The position numbers and the translations under genes were made by a program. This document shows, in pieces, positions 9,454 to 17,628 of a stretch of DNA of 49,121 nucleotides. Position 1 is the first letter of the stretch. Each line of letters begins with the position of its first letter. The notes below the pieces were generated by a model. It made no database searches. It had not been told where the DNA came from and saw nothing but the letters and a program-made list of their open reading frames with translations. The DNA is from an uncultured Porphyromonadaceae bacterium (GTDB lineage: Bacteria > Bacteroidota > Bacteroidia > Bacteroidales > Muribaculaceae), in NCBI GenBank assembly GCA_947643665.1, contig CANRWW010000020.1, forward strand, positions 1-49,121. Reading direction: 5' to 3'.

Positions 9454-10836
9454 TTAACGGCGGCCGCGCGGTCTCCTTTCACGCGGTGCCCTATCAGGCA
9501 ATTCTTTTATTTTCACATTTTTGAACCATACTTCGTCTCCATGGTCCTGCAGCAATATGTTGCCTTCGGAGCGGTTGCCGAAATTTGGCCAGTCACGGTA
9601 TTTACTATAAGCGACAAGAGCATTGAACATCTGGTTATTACGATTATACTCAAGGAGTTTCTCTCCGTTTAGCCAATGTTCCACATGATTGCCTCTTACA
9701 ATCACAACTGCGGTATTGAAGCCATTTATATCGAACGGCTTATCCTCCGGAGCAGGGATCAGGTCGTACAACGAACCGAGTTTGCGGTTGCCTTTAACTC
9801 CCAGCTTGGCATCCGGATGGCGCAAGTCGTCAAGTATCTGGAATTCACAGCCAATGGCAGAACCCTCACCCTTGTTAAGACCGGGATCCACGAAATATTT
9901 GATGCCGCTGTTGGCTCCCTCGGTGATTTTGAAATCCACCGAAAGAATAAAATTCTTATACTTCTCGGTAGTCACTATATCACCTCCGTTGGTAGACTCG
10001 CCACCATCTGAAGGCATCACTTTGAGGATTCCATCCTCTATTACCCAACCTTTTGTCGGGAAAGCGTCTAGTTTGGCGCCGCGCCATCCCTCGCTGTCCT
10101 TGCCGTTGAAAAGCAGCTTCCATCCGTCGGCTATTTCCGCTGGTGAAAGCGTGTTGGGAATGGCATTGACTTCTGGAGCGGCCGAAGGGGTTACATATTT
10201 GTCCACATCTTCCGTGCAGATGCGTATGTCGCGCCACGCCACTTTTTTACCCTCATGGGCTGGATCGCCGATAGCATGGACCTGCAAGGCGATGAAACCT
10301 TCCGGTGTCATGTCGTCCCACAGATTGGCGCACGGCACACCATTGATCCATGTGGAAATGCGGTTGCCTACAGCCTCCACACGGGCTTTGTTCCACTGTC
10401 CATGCTTAAGGGCGCTTTTGGCTTTAGGATTCTTGGCAAGCGGATAAAGCCAACCACGGCGAGCCTCGTCATAAATGCCTCCTGACCATGCGCGTTCCGA
10501 CGGATCTATCTCAAACTGGTAGCCGTGCACACGACCCTTCTTATAGTCTTTTTTGCTTTCGCTACGGAGCTGAACACCGGAATTAAGTCCTTCATCCACC
10601 TTGAAATCAAATTCAAGAATGAAATCGCCATATTTATTTTTAGTAGACAGGAAAGTATTGGGAGTATTCATTTTCGAGATGCCGACAATGGCACCATCCT
10701 CTACCTTGTATTCGGCATTGCCGTTGAGCTTCTTCCAGCCGTTCAGGTTTTTCCCATTGAAAAGCGGCTGCCAGTTCTGTGCCGACACTACGGCGGCACA
10801 GAGCATGCACAGCAACACTATACAGTTTTTCTTCAT
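9454..10836 (-). CDS. secreted protein with two DUF1080 (3-keto-disaccharide hydrolase) domains
   Basis: A signal peptide ([20 protein letters not shown]) precedes two concanavalin-like DUF1080 domains, about residues 22-215 and 228-450. Both begin with the hallmark phrase ([18 protein letters not shown] and [15 protein letters not shown]) and repeat [20 protein letters not shown] / [20 protein letters not shown]. The family contains 3-keto-glycoside hydrolases or lyases that act on sugars first oxidised at C3. The last ten residues are very Arg-rich ([12 protein letters not shown]). It sits 51 nt downstream of the second oxidoreductase gene. This supports a shared pathway in which the oxidoreductases make the 3-keto sugar and this protein cleaves it. 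Confidence 0.85.
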   Translation of the reverse strand: MKKNCIVLLCMLCAAVVSAQNWQPLFNGKNLNGWKKLNGNAEYKVEDGAIVGISKMNTPNTFLSTKNKYGDFILEFDFKVDEGLNSGVQLRSESKKDYKKGRVHGYQFEIDPSERAWSGGIYDEARRGWLYPLAKNPKAKSALKHGQWNKARVEAVGNRISTWINGVPCANLWDDMTPEGFIALQVHAIGDPAHEGKKVAWRDIRICTEDVDKYVTPSAAPEVNAIPNTLSPAEIADGWKLLFNGKDSEGWRGAKLDAFPTKGWVIEDGILKVMPSDGGESTNGGDIVTTEKYKNFILSVDFKITEGANSGIKYFVDPGLNKGEGSAIGCEFQILDDLRHPDAKLGVKGNRKLGSLYDLIPAPEDKPFDINGFNTAVVIVRGNHVEHWLNGEKLLEYNRNNQMFNALVAYSKYRDWPNFGNRSEGNILLQDHGDEVWFKNVKIKELPDRAPRERRPRGRR

Positions 10837-10887
10837 TGCAATTCTTTATCGGTGGTTTATATTATTCAAGTAACTGCTTATCGGCCG

Positions 10888-12318
10888 TCACACCATTTTG
10901 TAGAAATCCTCCCAACCTTTACGCGGGGGCATGCCGGAAAGCAGGGCATTGGCAAACGCATTGTTCGTAAACTGCTTGGTACGCGGGTCAAAGAACAGGC
11001 GTGTATTGAGGCGCTGCGCTATAACACCGAGGCAGAAAACCTGGCTGAGCACACCGTTGATTTCAAACGGAGAGCGTGTTTTTTCCTGCCCCATACAGGC
11101 GCGCAAGAAATTCTGATAATGGTTTGACGGGCTTTGAGGCACTTCCGGCAATTTCGATTCCATGTCAAGTGCCTTCTGCGACGGGATCATCTTCAATGTG
11201 CTGCCATGGCTGCCACCTTTGAAAGTAAGGTCACGTCCATAGATAATCCTTCCGGGATTGAGCTGGGAAACGGGAGTGTCGCCCTGGTTTGTGGCCGGAA
11301 CGTCAGGATTGTATTCAGAAGCGCCATAATTGGCCGGAAGCGGCGGGAGGTTGTCTATTCCGTCGTACCATGTTATATCGCAAGGCGGCATGCCGTTGCG
11401 GGCGGGGAAACGGAACAGGATAGTCGAAGAATAAGGGAAGAAATAGCTGTTATGCCCCTTTGCATACTTCATGTCCACTTCATAAGGCAGTCCGAGTTCA
11501 AGAAACTCATGTGCCGTATCAATGAGGTGCGCGCCCCAGTCGCCGAGCGCACCCATGCCATAATCGTACCAGCAGCGCCAGTTGCCCTGATGATACTTGT
11601 CAGAGAAACCATGGTATGCGCATGGTCCGGTCCATGTATCCCAGTCTATGTCTGCCGGGATAGTTTCGAAACCAGGCATGTGCAGCATCTTTTCATCATA
11701 CCCGTGCCAACGGCGGGGATTGTTCATATGCGCGGTTATGGCCGTGACATCACTGATGATACCTGCATCTTTCCATGCCTTGAACTGGAAATAATTGCCT
11801 TCGGAATGTCCCTGGTTGCCTACCTGGGTGACCACGTGCGGATTCCTGCGTGCCATCTCCATCATCATCTCCCCTTCAAGGAAGGTGCGGCACATAGGCT
11901 TTTCCAGATATATGTGTTTGCCGTTTGCCATTGCAAGCATGGCGATCGGGAAGTGCATATGGTCGGGCACCGAGGCACATACCGCATCAAAATCGCCGGA
12001 CGCCTTTTCAAACATCTCGCGGAAATCACGGAAACGCTTGGCCTTCGGATACATCCCCATGACCTTGCGGGTATGGGCGGCACCCATATCTATATCGCAC
12101 AGCACGGTCACATTGACCATACCTGTACGGGCGAACTCATCTATATTCTGCTCGCCCCGGTTGCCGATGCCGATATAAGCTATACGCACTTTGTCTTTCT
12201 TTGCCGAAGCCCACTGCCCGGATGTAAGCGGGGTTGCCATAGCGCCCCCCATTCCGCCGAGAGCCACGCTCACGGCCGACATTCCCATTGTCTTGAGGAA
12301 ATTTCTTCTGCTTGTCAT
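10888..12318 (-). CDS. Tat-exported Gfo/Idh/MocA family oxidoreductase (second of operon)
   Basis: This 476-residue protein starts with a twin-arginine signal (SRRNFLKTMGMSAVSVALGG), so it should be exported folded with its NAD(P) cofactor. The Rossmann segment RIAYIGIGNRGEQNIDEF follows at about residue 45. The catalytic-region EKPM motif reads HIYLEKPMCRTFLEG near residue 139, with Lys as in active family members. The C-terminal half has family-typical AHLIDTAHEFL. The probable reaction is oxidation or reduction at C3 of a glycoside, as in bacterial 3-keto-glycoside operons. The start lies 15 nt after the small membrane protein gene, and the DUF1080 gene follows. Confidence 0.85.
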   Translation of the reverse strand: MTSRRNFLKTMGMSAVSVALGGMGGAMATPLTSGQWASAKKDKVRIAYIGIGNRGEQNIDEFARTGMVNVTVLCDIDMGAAHTRKVMGMYPKAKRFRDFREMFEKASGDFDAVCASVPDHMHFPIAMLAMANGKHIYLEKPMCRTFLEGEMMMEMARRNPHVVTQVGNQGHSEGNYFQFKAWKDAGIISDVTAITAHMNNPRRWHGYDEKMLHMPGFETIPADIDWDTWTGPCAYHGFSDKYHQGNWRCWYDYGMGALGDWGAHLIDTAHEFLELGLPYEVDMKYAKGHNSYFFPYSSTILFRFPARNGMPPCDITWYDGIDNLPPLPANYGASEYNPDVPATNQGDTPVSQLNPGRIIYGRDLTFKGGSHGSTLKMIPSQKALDMESKLPEVPQSPSNHYQNFLRACMGQEKTRSPFEINGVLSQVFCLGVIAQRLNTRLFFDPRTKQFTNNAFANALLSGMPPRKGWEDFYKMV

Positions 12319-12333
12319 ATTTGGTCTTGAGGA

Positions 12334-12579
12334 TTAGTTTTTCACTTCTGTATGTGCCTTCTTTTTCAGCATATTGTAAAGCAGGCGCGGTATCAGTGTC
12401 AGGGCATATATGAAAAGCGTGAACAAGAGAACGTAAAAAAACGACGTAAACATCTCGGTCATAGGCGATCCATAATACAATATAGCCCCGAGGTTAAATA
12501 GATTGGCAATCACAAACGAGCCGAGCAAATACCACAGCTCCTTTTTCTGGCGACGGCCGGTAAGCACTATATCTTTCAT
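12334..12579 (-). CDS. small two-helix membrane protein in oxidoreductase/DUF1080 operon
   Basis: An 81-residue protein with two predicted membrane helices, about residues 17-36 (LLGSFVIANLFNLGAILYYG) and 44-67 (FTSFFYVLLFTLFIYALTLIPRLLY), flanked by Lys/Arg-rich ends. It is translationally coupled to the first oxidoreductase by an ATGA overlap (12576-12579). It lies 15 nt before the second. Such tight packing argues for a real gene and a shared role. It could be a membrane anchor or assembly partner for the exported oxidoreductases, or a minor transporter subunit. No family function is recognised. Confidence 0.75.
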   Translation of the reverse strand: MKDIVLTGRRQKKELWYLLGSFVIANLFNLGAILYYGSPMTEMFTSFFYVLLFTLFIYALTLIPRLLYNMLKKKAHTEVKN

Positions 12580-13883
12580 GCGGGCGAATCAGTGGCAGGG
12601 TTAATTTTTTTTGTGCCGTAAGGGGCATAATCTATCTTATATTCTTCCGGAAAAACAAGCATCTGGCCTGTCTCTATGGCCTTGTGCCCCCATAAACAGA
12701 GCAGGCTGGCGTAATAACCCTCCTCGGCGATACGTTCAGGCTGTTTCCCTGTTATCACAGCTTCAACGAAGGCATCCACCAGCAACGATGTGCCGTCGGT
12801 CTTGGGGCGCTCACCAAGTATAAATTCACCTTTATTGACGTTTGCCGTCTCTGGTGCCCAGCTCGTTCCGGCGAAAGGTATCTCTTCAAACAGCGCATTT
12901 TCCCACGAATTGACCATTTGCAGGAACGCAGGGGCAGGAGCCACCTCTTCGAAATAATATTTACCGCTCTCAGGCTCAACAGTGCCGAGGTTGCCCATTA
13001 TCTTCTCTTCCAGGCCGTAGAATTTATTTGAGATCACAGAACCGTAGGTAAGCGACTCACCTGTATCATAGCCGTAGATACAATGTACGTTATCGTGGAC
13101 TTCACGGCCATCTTTCCAGAACGTGATGCCGCCATGCCCCATCACACGGTCAGGAAGTTTGCCAAGCGCCCATGTGCCAATCTGCAACTGGTGGCAACCG
13201 AGTTCCGACATGAGTCCGCGGGATGAATCGCCGTACAGACGCCAGTTGATGAATTTCTCCAGGGAGGGATCCGGAACTTCACGGCGCCAGTCGCCGTTAC
13301 GGTTCCAGTATGCATCTACAGCAGAAATTTTACCGAAAGTCCCCCTATGCACCAGATCCATCACCTTGATATACCGTGGGTCGAAAAGACGCTGCTGCCC
13401 TGTAAAGAACAGCTTGCCGGAAGACATATGGCGGTTATACATGTTGAAACACTCCTCCATCGTATAGCCAATTGTCTTCTCGCAGTACACATGTTTCCCT
13501 GCATCGAAAGCGTCCATCACTATGCCGTAATGTGTATTAAGCGGCGTGGCCACTATCACACCGTCCACTTCAGGATCTGCCAGCAGACGACGGTAGTCTT
13601 TATAAACTTTTGCTTTAGGAGCTATTTTCAAGGCACCGTCAATGGACGGCTGGTATATATCGGCAATAGCCACTATATCGGCTTTGGGATTCTGCGCGAG
13701 GAACCCCATCAGAAATTGTCCACGTGAGCCAGGACCGATAATGCCAATGCGGCATCGGTCCCTGGCCGTATGATTCACTTCAGAAAATGCGGAGAGCCAG
13801 GGACTGGTGGCTGCGAGTATGCCCGCGCCCGCCACCCCGAGAGTTTTCAGGAATTCCCTTCTCCCAAGATTGGTTTCTTTCAT
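12576..13883 (-). CDS. Tat-exported Gfo/Idh/MocA family oxidoreductase (first of operon)
   Basis: The open frame reaches 13979, but Met at 13883 is chosen because it places a twin-arginine signal (LGRREFLKTLGVAGAG) at the N-terminus and leaves a short leader after the promoter. The resulting protein has 435 residues. The Rossmann motif is RIGIIGPGSRGQFLMGF. The catalytic phrase VYCEKTIGYTMEECF replaces the usual EKP with EKT while keeping the Lys. The later SELGCHQLQIGTWAL matches the G-D/E-x-G-x-H-x2-D/Q region of the family. Secreted family members of this kind oxidise glycosides at C3. It is the first gene of an operon of four to five genes. Confidence 0.85.
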   Translation of the reverse strand: MKETNLGRREFLKTLGVAGAGILAATSPWLSAFSEVNHTARDRCRIGIIGPGSRGQFLMGFLAQNPKADIVAIADIYQPSIDGALKIAPKAKVYKDYRRLLADPEVDGVIVATPLNTHYGIVMDAFDAGKHVYCEKTIGYTMEECFNMYNRHMSSGKLFFTGQQRLFDPRYIKVMDLVHRGTFGKISAVDAYWNRNGDWRREVPDPSLEKFINWRLYGDSSRGLMSELGCHQLQIGTWALGKLPDRVMGHGGITFWKDGREVHDNVHCIYGYDTGESLTYGSVISNKFYGLEEKIMGNLGTVEPESGKYYFEEVAPAPAFLQMVNSWENALFEEIPFAGTSWAPETANVNKGEFILGERPKTDGTSLLVDAFVEAVITGKQPERIAEEGYYASLLCLWGHKAIETGQMLVFPEEYKIDYAPYGTKKINPATDSPA

Positions 13884-13903
13884 GGTTATGAGTAATATGC
13901 CTA

Positions 13904-13935
13904 CAAAGTTAGTAATCTTTTGTTTAAAACCAAAA
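13904..13935 (-). promoter_or_regulatory. promoter of the oxidoreductase/DUF1080 operon
   Basis: On the minus strand, TAACTTTG (13904-13911) is the -7 box and TTTTG (13931-13935) the -33 box, 19 bp apart. Transcription would begin about 20 nt before the ATG at 13883, which supports that start over the longer frame. The -33 box lies inside the T-run of the upstream terminator. Confidence 0.75.
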
Positions 13936-13987
13936 GAAAAAATTTGCCGCGGTATCACACAATCAATCACGTGCGACACCGCGGCAA
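13931..13987 (-). terminator. intrinsic terminator of the OmpA-domain gene
   Basis: Arms TTGCCGCGGT (13944-13953) and ACCGCGGCAA (13978-13987) pair perfectly. On minus-strand RNA the stem extends inward to about 17 bp with two G-U pairs, around a 10-nt loop. It is followed by a T-rich run (TTTTTTCTTTTG). It lies 23 bp after the OmpA-domain stop codon (14010). Confidence 0.75.
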
Positions 13988-14009
13988 CATAACCTAGCTT
14001 ACAACCCGA

Positions 14010-14684
14010 TCACCCTCCGACATGGATTTCAGCCCGCCGGTTGAGGGACGGTGTGGAATATGCATGCGTAGGTCCTAGGCCGCGGGTCTTGACATGGCTT
14101 CTATCCACACCATGCGCAACCAGATAGTCACCCACTTTTTTTGCCCTCTCTTCGCTAAGGCGTTGATTATAGGACGCACGGCCACTCTCATCAGTATATG
14201 CTGTAACAGTCACATCCGCTCCTGAACGTTTTGCAACGGAAGCCACCTTGTTTAAATCCGTATCCTCCTTTATTTCAGAACCGTTCAGCGGGAATAAATA
14301 CACTACATCCTCAATCTCGCCCACTGCATCTGCTGAAACAGATGAGTCTGCATATGTATCCGACGGGGCTTCTGTAACCTCCACCACCTCCAGATATGTC
14401 TCATCCTGATTTGTGGCAGCCGCTGCAGAGCCTCCATTACGATCCGCCAGCAGGCAATTGCTGCCGGTCTTCCCTTTTGGAGCGAAAAAATAAATGGCTC
14501 CTACCATAATCACAGCCGCTATCGCAGCCAATGCCGCCCATCCGAACGAACCGGCACCATGCATTTTTGCCGCCGGCGATATTTTTCTATATCCGGCCGA
14601 CCGGCAGTTTTCTTCATGCCGGCCCAATCTCAAAGGTTCCTGATGTTCAGGAAGCCTGTTCTGAAAATCTTGTCTGGTTCCCAT
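14010..14684 (-). CDS. single-pass membrane protein with C-terminal OmpA peptidoglycan-binding domain
   Basis: This 224-residue protein has a hydrophilic N-terminus of about 48 residues with no signal peptide. One membrane helix follows, about residues 49-66 (AALAAIAAVIMVGAIYFF). An acidic, Thr/Ser-rich linker comes next, then an OmpA_C domain from about residue 130. Domain signatures are VVYLFPLNGSEI, TVTAYTDESGRASYNQRLSEERA and KTRGLGPTHAYSTPSLNRRAEIHV. These correspond to the diaminopimelate-contacting D and R residues of OmpA. It probably tethers the inner membrane to peptidoglycan; no partner gene is adjacent. It has its own strong terminator. Confidence 0.78.
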   Translation of the reverse strand: MGTRQDFQNRLPEHQEPLRLGRHEENCRSAGYRKISPAAKMHGAGSFGWAALAAIAAVIMVGAIYFFAPKGKTGSNCLLADRNGGSAAAATNQDETYLEVVEVTEAPSDTYADSSVSADAVGEIEDVVYLFPLNGSEIKEDTDLNKVASVAKRSGADVTVTAYTDESGRASYNQRLSEERAKKVGDYLVAHGVDRSHVKTRGLGPTHAYSTPSLNRRAEIHVGG

Positions 14685-14802
14685 AATCTATAGTTTTATC
14701 GTTATTATTAAAGAAAAGGCTAAAAGCCATTTATCTTAAATAACAGCATAATGCGCCGGCAATCTCTTTAATCAATGTTAATTAACCTCTTCAAAAAGAA
14801 TA

Positions 14803-14850
14803 ATTAACAGGACAGGCACACCCCGGTGGGGGTGTGCCTGTCCTGTTAAT
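14803..14850 (-). terminator. terminator of the FKBP operon, perfect 22-bp stem
   Basis: The arms at 14803-14824 and 14829-14850 are perfectly complementary over 22 bp with a 4-nt loop (GGTG). On the minus strand the stem begins 14 nt past the last FKBP stop codon and is followed by TTATTCTTTTTGA. The other intrinsic stems in this window are about 10-17 bp, so this one is unusually long. Confidence 0.75.
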
Positions 14851-14864
14851 GTACCGTATATATC

Positions 14865-15773
14865 TTATTTTTTGGGAGCTTCAATGTCAAGCACCTCAAT
14901 GTCAAACACGAGAGTTGCATTCGGTCCGATCTGGCTTCCAGCACCCTTTACTCCGTAAGCGAGCGATGCCGGGATTACGGCAACCATCTTGCCACCCTTT
15001 CCGAGCATGCAGAGAGCCTCTCTGAAACCTGGCACGAACTGGCCCGCATTCATAGCTGAAGCATGTCCTACATTGCTGTCAAACTCAGTGCCATCAACGA
15101 GTTTTCCTGTATATTGTACGACTACGCGGTCAGCGGGAACCACCTTAGGCTCGGTGCCGGGATTCTCAATCTTGTAAACCAGGCCGCTGGCAGCTTTCTG
15201 ATATCCTTCGCTGACCATTTTCTCGCAATAAGCCTCACCTTCGGCAAGATTCTTTTTAGCGTCTTCCGACTCGGCAAGAGCTTCTTCGCGTTTCTTTTCA
15301 GCACGCTGTGACAATTCACGCATCACATCCTGGTACTGGTTATAGTAAGCGCCCATATCGGCTACGCTGTCCTGCTCATACACTTTTTTGAAAGCTGCAT
15401 ATACGGCGTCTTTAGAAATAGGTATGCCAGCTTCCTGATTGATACCGATGATCGGATTTACAAGCTGGAGACCCATCTGAAGACCCTGATAGTATGCCAT
15501 GTCGGTGGTATCGGCATCCAGCACCTCTTTAAGACCTTTGAGGAAAGCTGCTTTTGAGAATTTTTTAGCCATCTCAGGCTGCATTTCTTTCAGACGCTCA
15601 TAGTCTGAAGCGGAGCGTGCAGCTGCAAATTCACCGATAATGGTAGATGCTGAATCTGCCAGCGCCTTGTCCTCAGCGCTTACACTGGCATTAGAAGAAG
15701 TTCCATTGCCACAGGAGCTAAACCCTGCAACCATCACAGCTGCAGCGCCAAAAGCTAAAATCAATTTTTTCAT
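14865..15773 (-). CDS. FKBP-type peptidyl-prolyl isomerase, lipoprotein (third of operon)
   Basis: The frame opens at 15782, but Met at 15773 gives a cleaner lipoprotein signal (MKKLILAFGAAAVMVAGFSSCGN) with Cys about residue 21. The mature 302-residue precursor would be an anchored periplasmic or surface protein. An FKBP_N helical dimerisation region (about 35-185) precedes the FKBP domain (about 205-300), with VVQYTGKLVDGTEFDS, GFREALCMLGKGGK and GSQIGPNATLVFDIEVLDI. It probably catalyses proline isomerisation and acts as a chaperone for exported proteins. The gene lies 75 nt after the second FKBP gene and before the operon terminator. Confidence 0.88.
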   Translation of the reverse strand: MKKLILAFGAAAVMVAGFSSCGNGTSSNASVSAEDKALADSASTIIGEFAAARSASDYERLKEMQPEMAKKFSKAAFLKGLKEVLDADTTDMAYYQGLQMGLQLVNPIIGINQEAGIPISKDAVYAAFKKVYEQDSVADMGAYYNQYQDVMRELSQRAEKKREEALAESEDAKKNLAEGEAYCEKMVSEGYQKAASGLVYKIENPGTEPKVVPADRVVVQYTGKLVDGTEFDSNVGHASAMNAGQFVPGFREALCMLGKGGKMVAVIPASLAYGVKGAGSQIGPNATLVFDIEVLDIEAPKK

Positions 15774-15848
15774 ATCAAGCAAAATTTGTTTAGTTGTTCA
15801 GTTTTTGATATTTTCTAGTTTAATTACAGATAAAGAGGCACAACAGAA

Positions 15849-16724
15849 TCATTCACCCTTTATGACATCCAGCAGTTTTACTGTGAAGTCAAGTGCCGCA
15901 CCGGGAGGTATCACTCCGGCTGCGCCCCTGTCGCCATATCCTATATACGAAGGGATGAATATCCTGTATTCCCCTCCCGGTTTCATCATCTTAAGTCCTT
16001 CACTGAAACCTTTCACAAGACCGTGCAACGGAAATTCTATCGGACGTGAAGTCTCGTCAAAAACAGTACCGTCAGCGAGACGCCCGGTATAGGTCACCCT
16101 CACTTTATCAGCATCACCTGGAGAATCTCCCTCACCCTCTGTTATTATTTCAAACAACAGCCCAGATGGGGTCACAGAGACACCGGCACGGCTTCTTTGC
16201 GCATCCAGAAACTCTTGCTGCGACTCAGGACTGACACCTTCAATCTCATCACCGGCAGGCCGCATGCGCTCAACTACCGTGCGCAGAAATTCATCGGCGC
16301 TTTTCACATCAAACCCCATTGCAGATCCACGCAAGGCTGCTCCAAGGTTGTTGCAAAACTCGGAAGAAGTAAACGGAAAGCCCATCGCCTGCATGGCCTC
16401 AACCCTGTCTATAAGGGCAAAACCGCTGCGCACGCCGAAAAAACAAGGAGCATCCTCATTCTTGATTTCAAAGGCATGCCCAACACCCTTGACAAATTCA
16501 TATACAGCGGCAGTGTCCCCCGGAAACTGTTTTTCAAGCTCCGGACGCAGGTACTCTGCCATTACCGTGGCAAAAGCCGCCGCACACGAATCAGCAGGCA
16601 CCTGTGCCTGGGACTGAGCCGGCTGTGCAGATGTCAAAGCTGTATCGTTATTATCCCGGCCATGCATACCGCATATGGCCGACACGCCTAAAAAAGCCGG
16701 TAAAAATGCCCTTTTGAGAATCAT
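15849..16724 (-). CDS. FKBP-type peptidyl-prolyl isomerase, exported (second of operon)
   Basis: This 291-residue protein has a hydrophobic N-terminus (MILKRAFLPAFLGVSAICG) that should direct export. The Cys at 18 could be a weak lipobox (SAIC), so lipoprotein versus simple signal is unresolved. A helical N-terminal region follows. The FKBP domain occupies about residues 190-290, with VRVTYTGRLADGTVFDE, GFSEGLKMMKPGGEYRIFIP and GVIPPGAALDFTVKLLDV. Its start codon overlaps the stop of the first FKBP gene by ATGA (16721-16724), so the two are translationally coupled. Confidence 0.85.
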   Translation of the reverse strand: MILKRAFLPAFLGVSAICGMHGRDNNDTALTSAQPAQSQAQVPADSCAAAFATVMAEYLRPELEKQFPGDTAAVYEFVKGVGHAFEIKNEDAPCFFGVRSGFALIDRVEAMQAMGFPFTSSEFCNNLGAALRGSAMGFDVKSADEFLRTVVERMRPAGDEIEGVSPESQQEFLDAQRSRAGVSVTPSGLLFEIITEGEGDSPGDADKVRVTYTGRLADGTVFDETSRPIEFPLHGLVKGFSEGLKMMKPGGEYRIFIPSYIGYGDRGAAGVIPPGAALDFTVKLLDVIKGE

Positions 16725-17359
16725 TTACCGATCACTTTCAAAAGTTCCACGTCGAATACCAAAGTGGCATTGGGACCGATAGGGCTGCCGGGAGCGCCAT
16801 TCGGGCCATAAGCCAGATTCGACGGGATAAACAGGCGCCATTTCGAGCCTGCTTTCATCAGCTGGAGAGCCTCAACCCATCCCGGGATCACCTGTGTGAC
16901 ACCAAAAGTAGCAGGTACACCCCTGTCTACTGACGAATCGAACACAGTGCCGTCAATGAGTTTGCCCGTATAATGTACCTCAACCTGGTCGGTAGCCTCA
17001 GGCATCGGGCCGTCTCCCTCGGTAATTACCTCATATTGCAGGCCGCTGGGAAGGGTGTTCACCCCTGCCCGTTTGCCGTTTTCAGAAAGATATTTTTCTC
17101 CAAGCTCAAGATTCTGCTTCCCAAGCTCCTCCGCTGCCGCACGCTGCTTCTTCTCAAGCTCGGTAAAATAAGCCTGTATTTCAGCCTTGGCTTCGTCATA
17201 GGTCATTTTGGGCTGATTGCCATAGAACACTGCGGCAACGCCATCGGCAAAATCCTGCACGTTGATCTCATTGATACCTGACGCACGGAAATTGTTGCCC
17301 ATGCTAAGTCCCAACGCATAACTTATGCGGTCAAGACCCTTGTTTTCGTTGTTTTCCAT
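16721..17359 (-). CDS. FKBP-type peptidyl-prolyl isomerase, cytosolic form (first of operon)
   Basis: Unlike its two downstream paralogues, this 212-residue protein has no signal peptide. It starts directly in the FKBP_N domain (GLDRISYALGLSMGNNFRAS). A helical linker of about residues 50-95 leads to the FKBP domain (about 105-212), with VEVHYTGKLIDGTVFDS, PGWVEALQLMKAGSKWRLFIP and GSPIGPNATLVFDVELL. The active-site Trp, typical of FKBPs, is present here (PGWVEAL) but is Phe in both exported copies. It is the first gene of the operon, with a -7 box 113 bp upstream. Confidence 0.9.
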   Translation of the reverse strand: MENNENKGLDRISYALGLSMGNNFRASGINEINVQDFADGVAAVFYGNQPKMTYDEAKAEIQAYFTELEKKQRAAAEELGKQNLELGEKYLSENGKRAGVNTLPSGLQYEVITEGDGPMPEATDQVEVHYTGKLIDGTVFDSSVDRGVPATFGVTQVIPGWVEALQLMKAGSKWRLFIPSNLAYGPNGAPGSPIGPNATLVFDVELLKVIGK

Positions 17360-17471
17360 AAATTGAGGAAAATATTTTTTTTAATTGTCTGTCAGACGGT
17401 TAAATCTAAAAAAGAGAACCTTCCACCAACGGCCGGATATCCCTTTCAAAAGGAAACACACAACCAACTGA

Positions 17472-17479
17472 CAAAGTTA
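17472..17479 (-). promoter_or_regulatory. candidate -7 box for the FKBP operon
   Basis: TAACTTTG on the minus strand matches TAnnTTTG. The expected -33 position lacks TTTG. It would give a leader of about 105 nt ahead of 17359. Confidence 0.5.
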
Positions 17480-17553
17480 GCCAAATTCCCACGTCTCCGT
17501 TAAATAATTTATCAAAAAAAACTTAAATCGCCCCCTGCTCCCATATTTCGCGA

Positions 17554-17572
17554 TAGCATAAATCTTATGCTA
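17554..17572. promoter_or_regulatory. inverted repeat upstream of MATE gene, candidate operator
   Basis: TAGCATAA-ATC-TTATGCTA is a perfect 8-bp inverted repeat with a 3-nt spacer. It ends 13 bp before the MATE -7 box, where a bound regulator would contact or block RNA polymerase. Confidence 0.4.
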
Positions 17573-17585
17573 ATTATTTTTTTGC

Positions 17586-17593
17586 TATTTTTG
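17586..17593 (+). promoter_or_regulatory. candidate -7 box for MATE gene
   Basis: TATTTTTG fits TAnnTTTG, 35 bp before the MATE start. No TTTG occurs at the usual -33 spacing, which is compatible with an activator- or repressor-controlled promoter. Confidence 0.5.
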
Positions 17594-17628
17594 CATAATA
17601 CAACCTTGCATATTCATCAGTTACATTT

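Noticed and set aside
11134-12330. 398-codon plus-strand open frame opposite the second oxidoreductase
   Set aside because: It is the complement of a well-supported Tat oxidoreductase gene, with no start context and no family motif.
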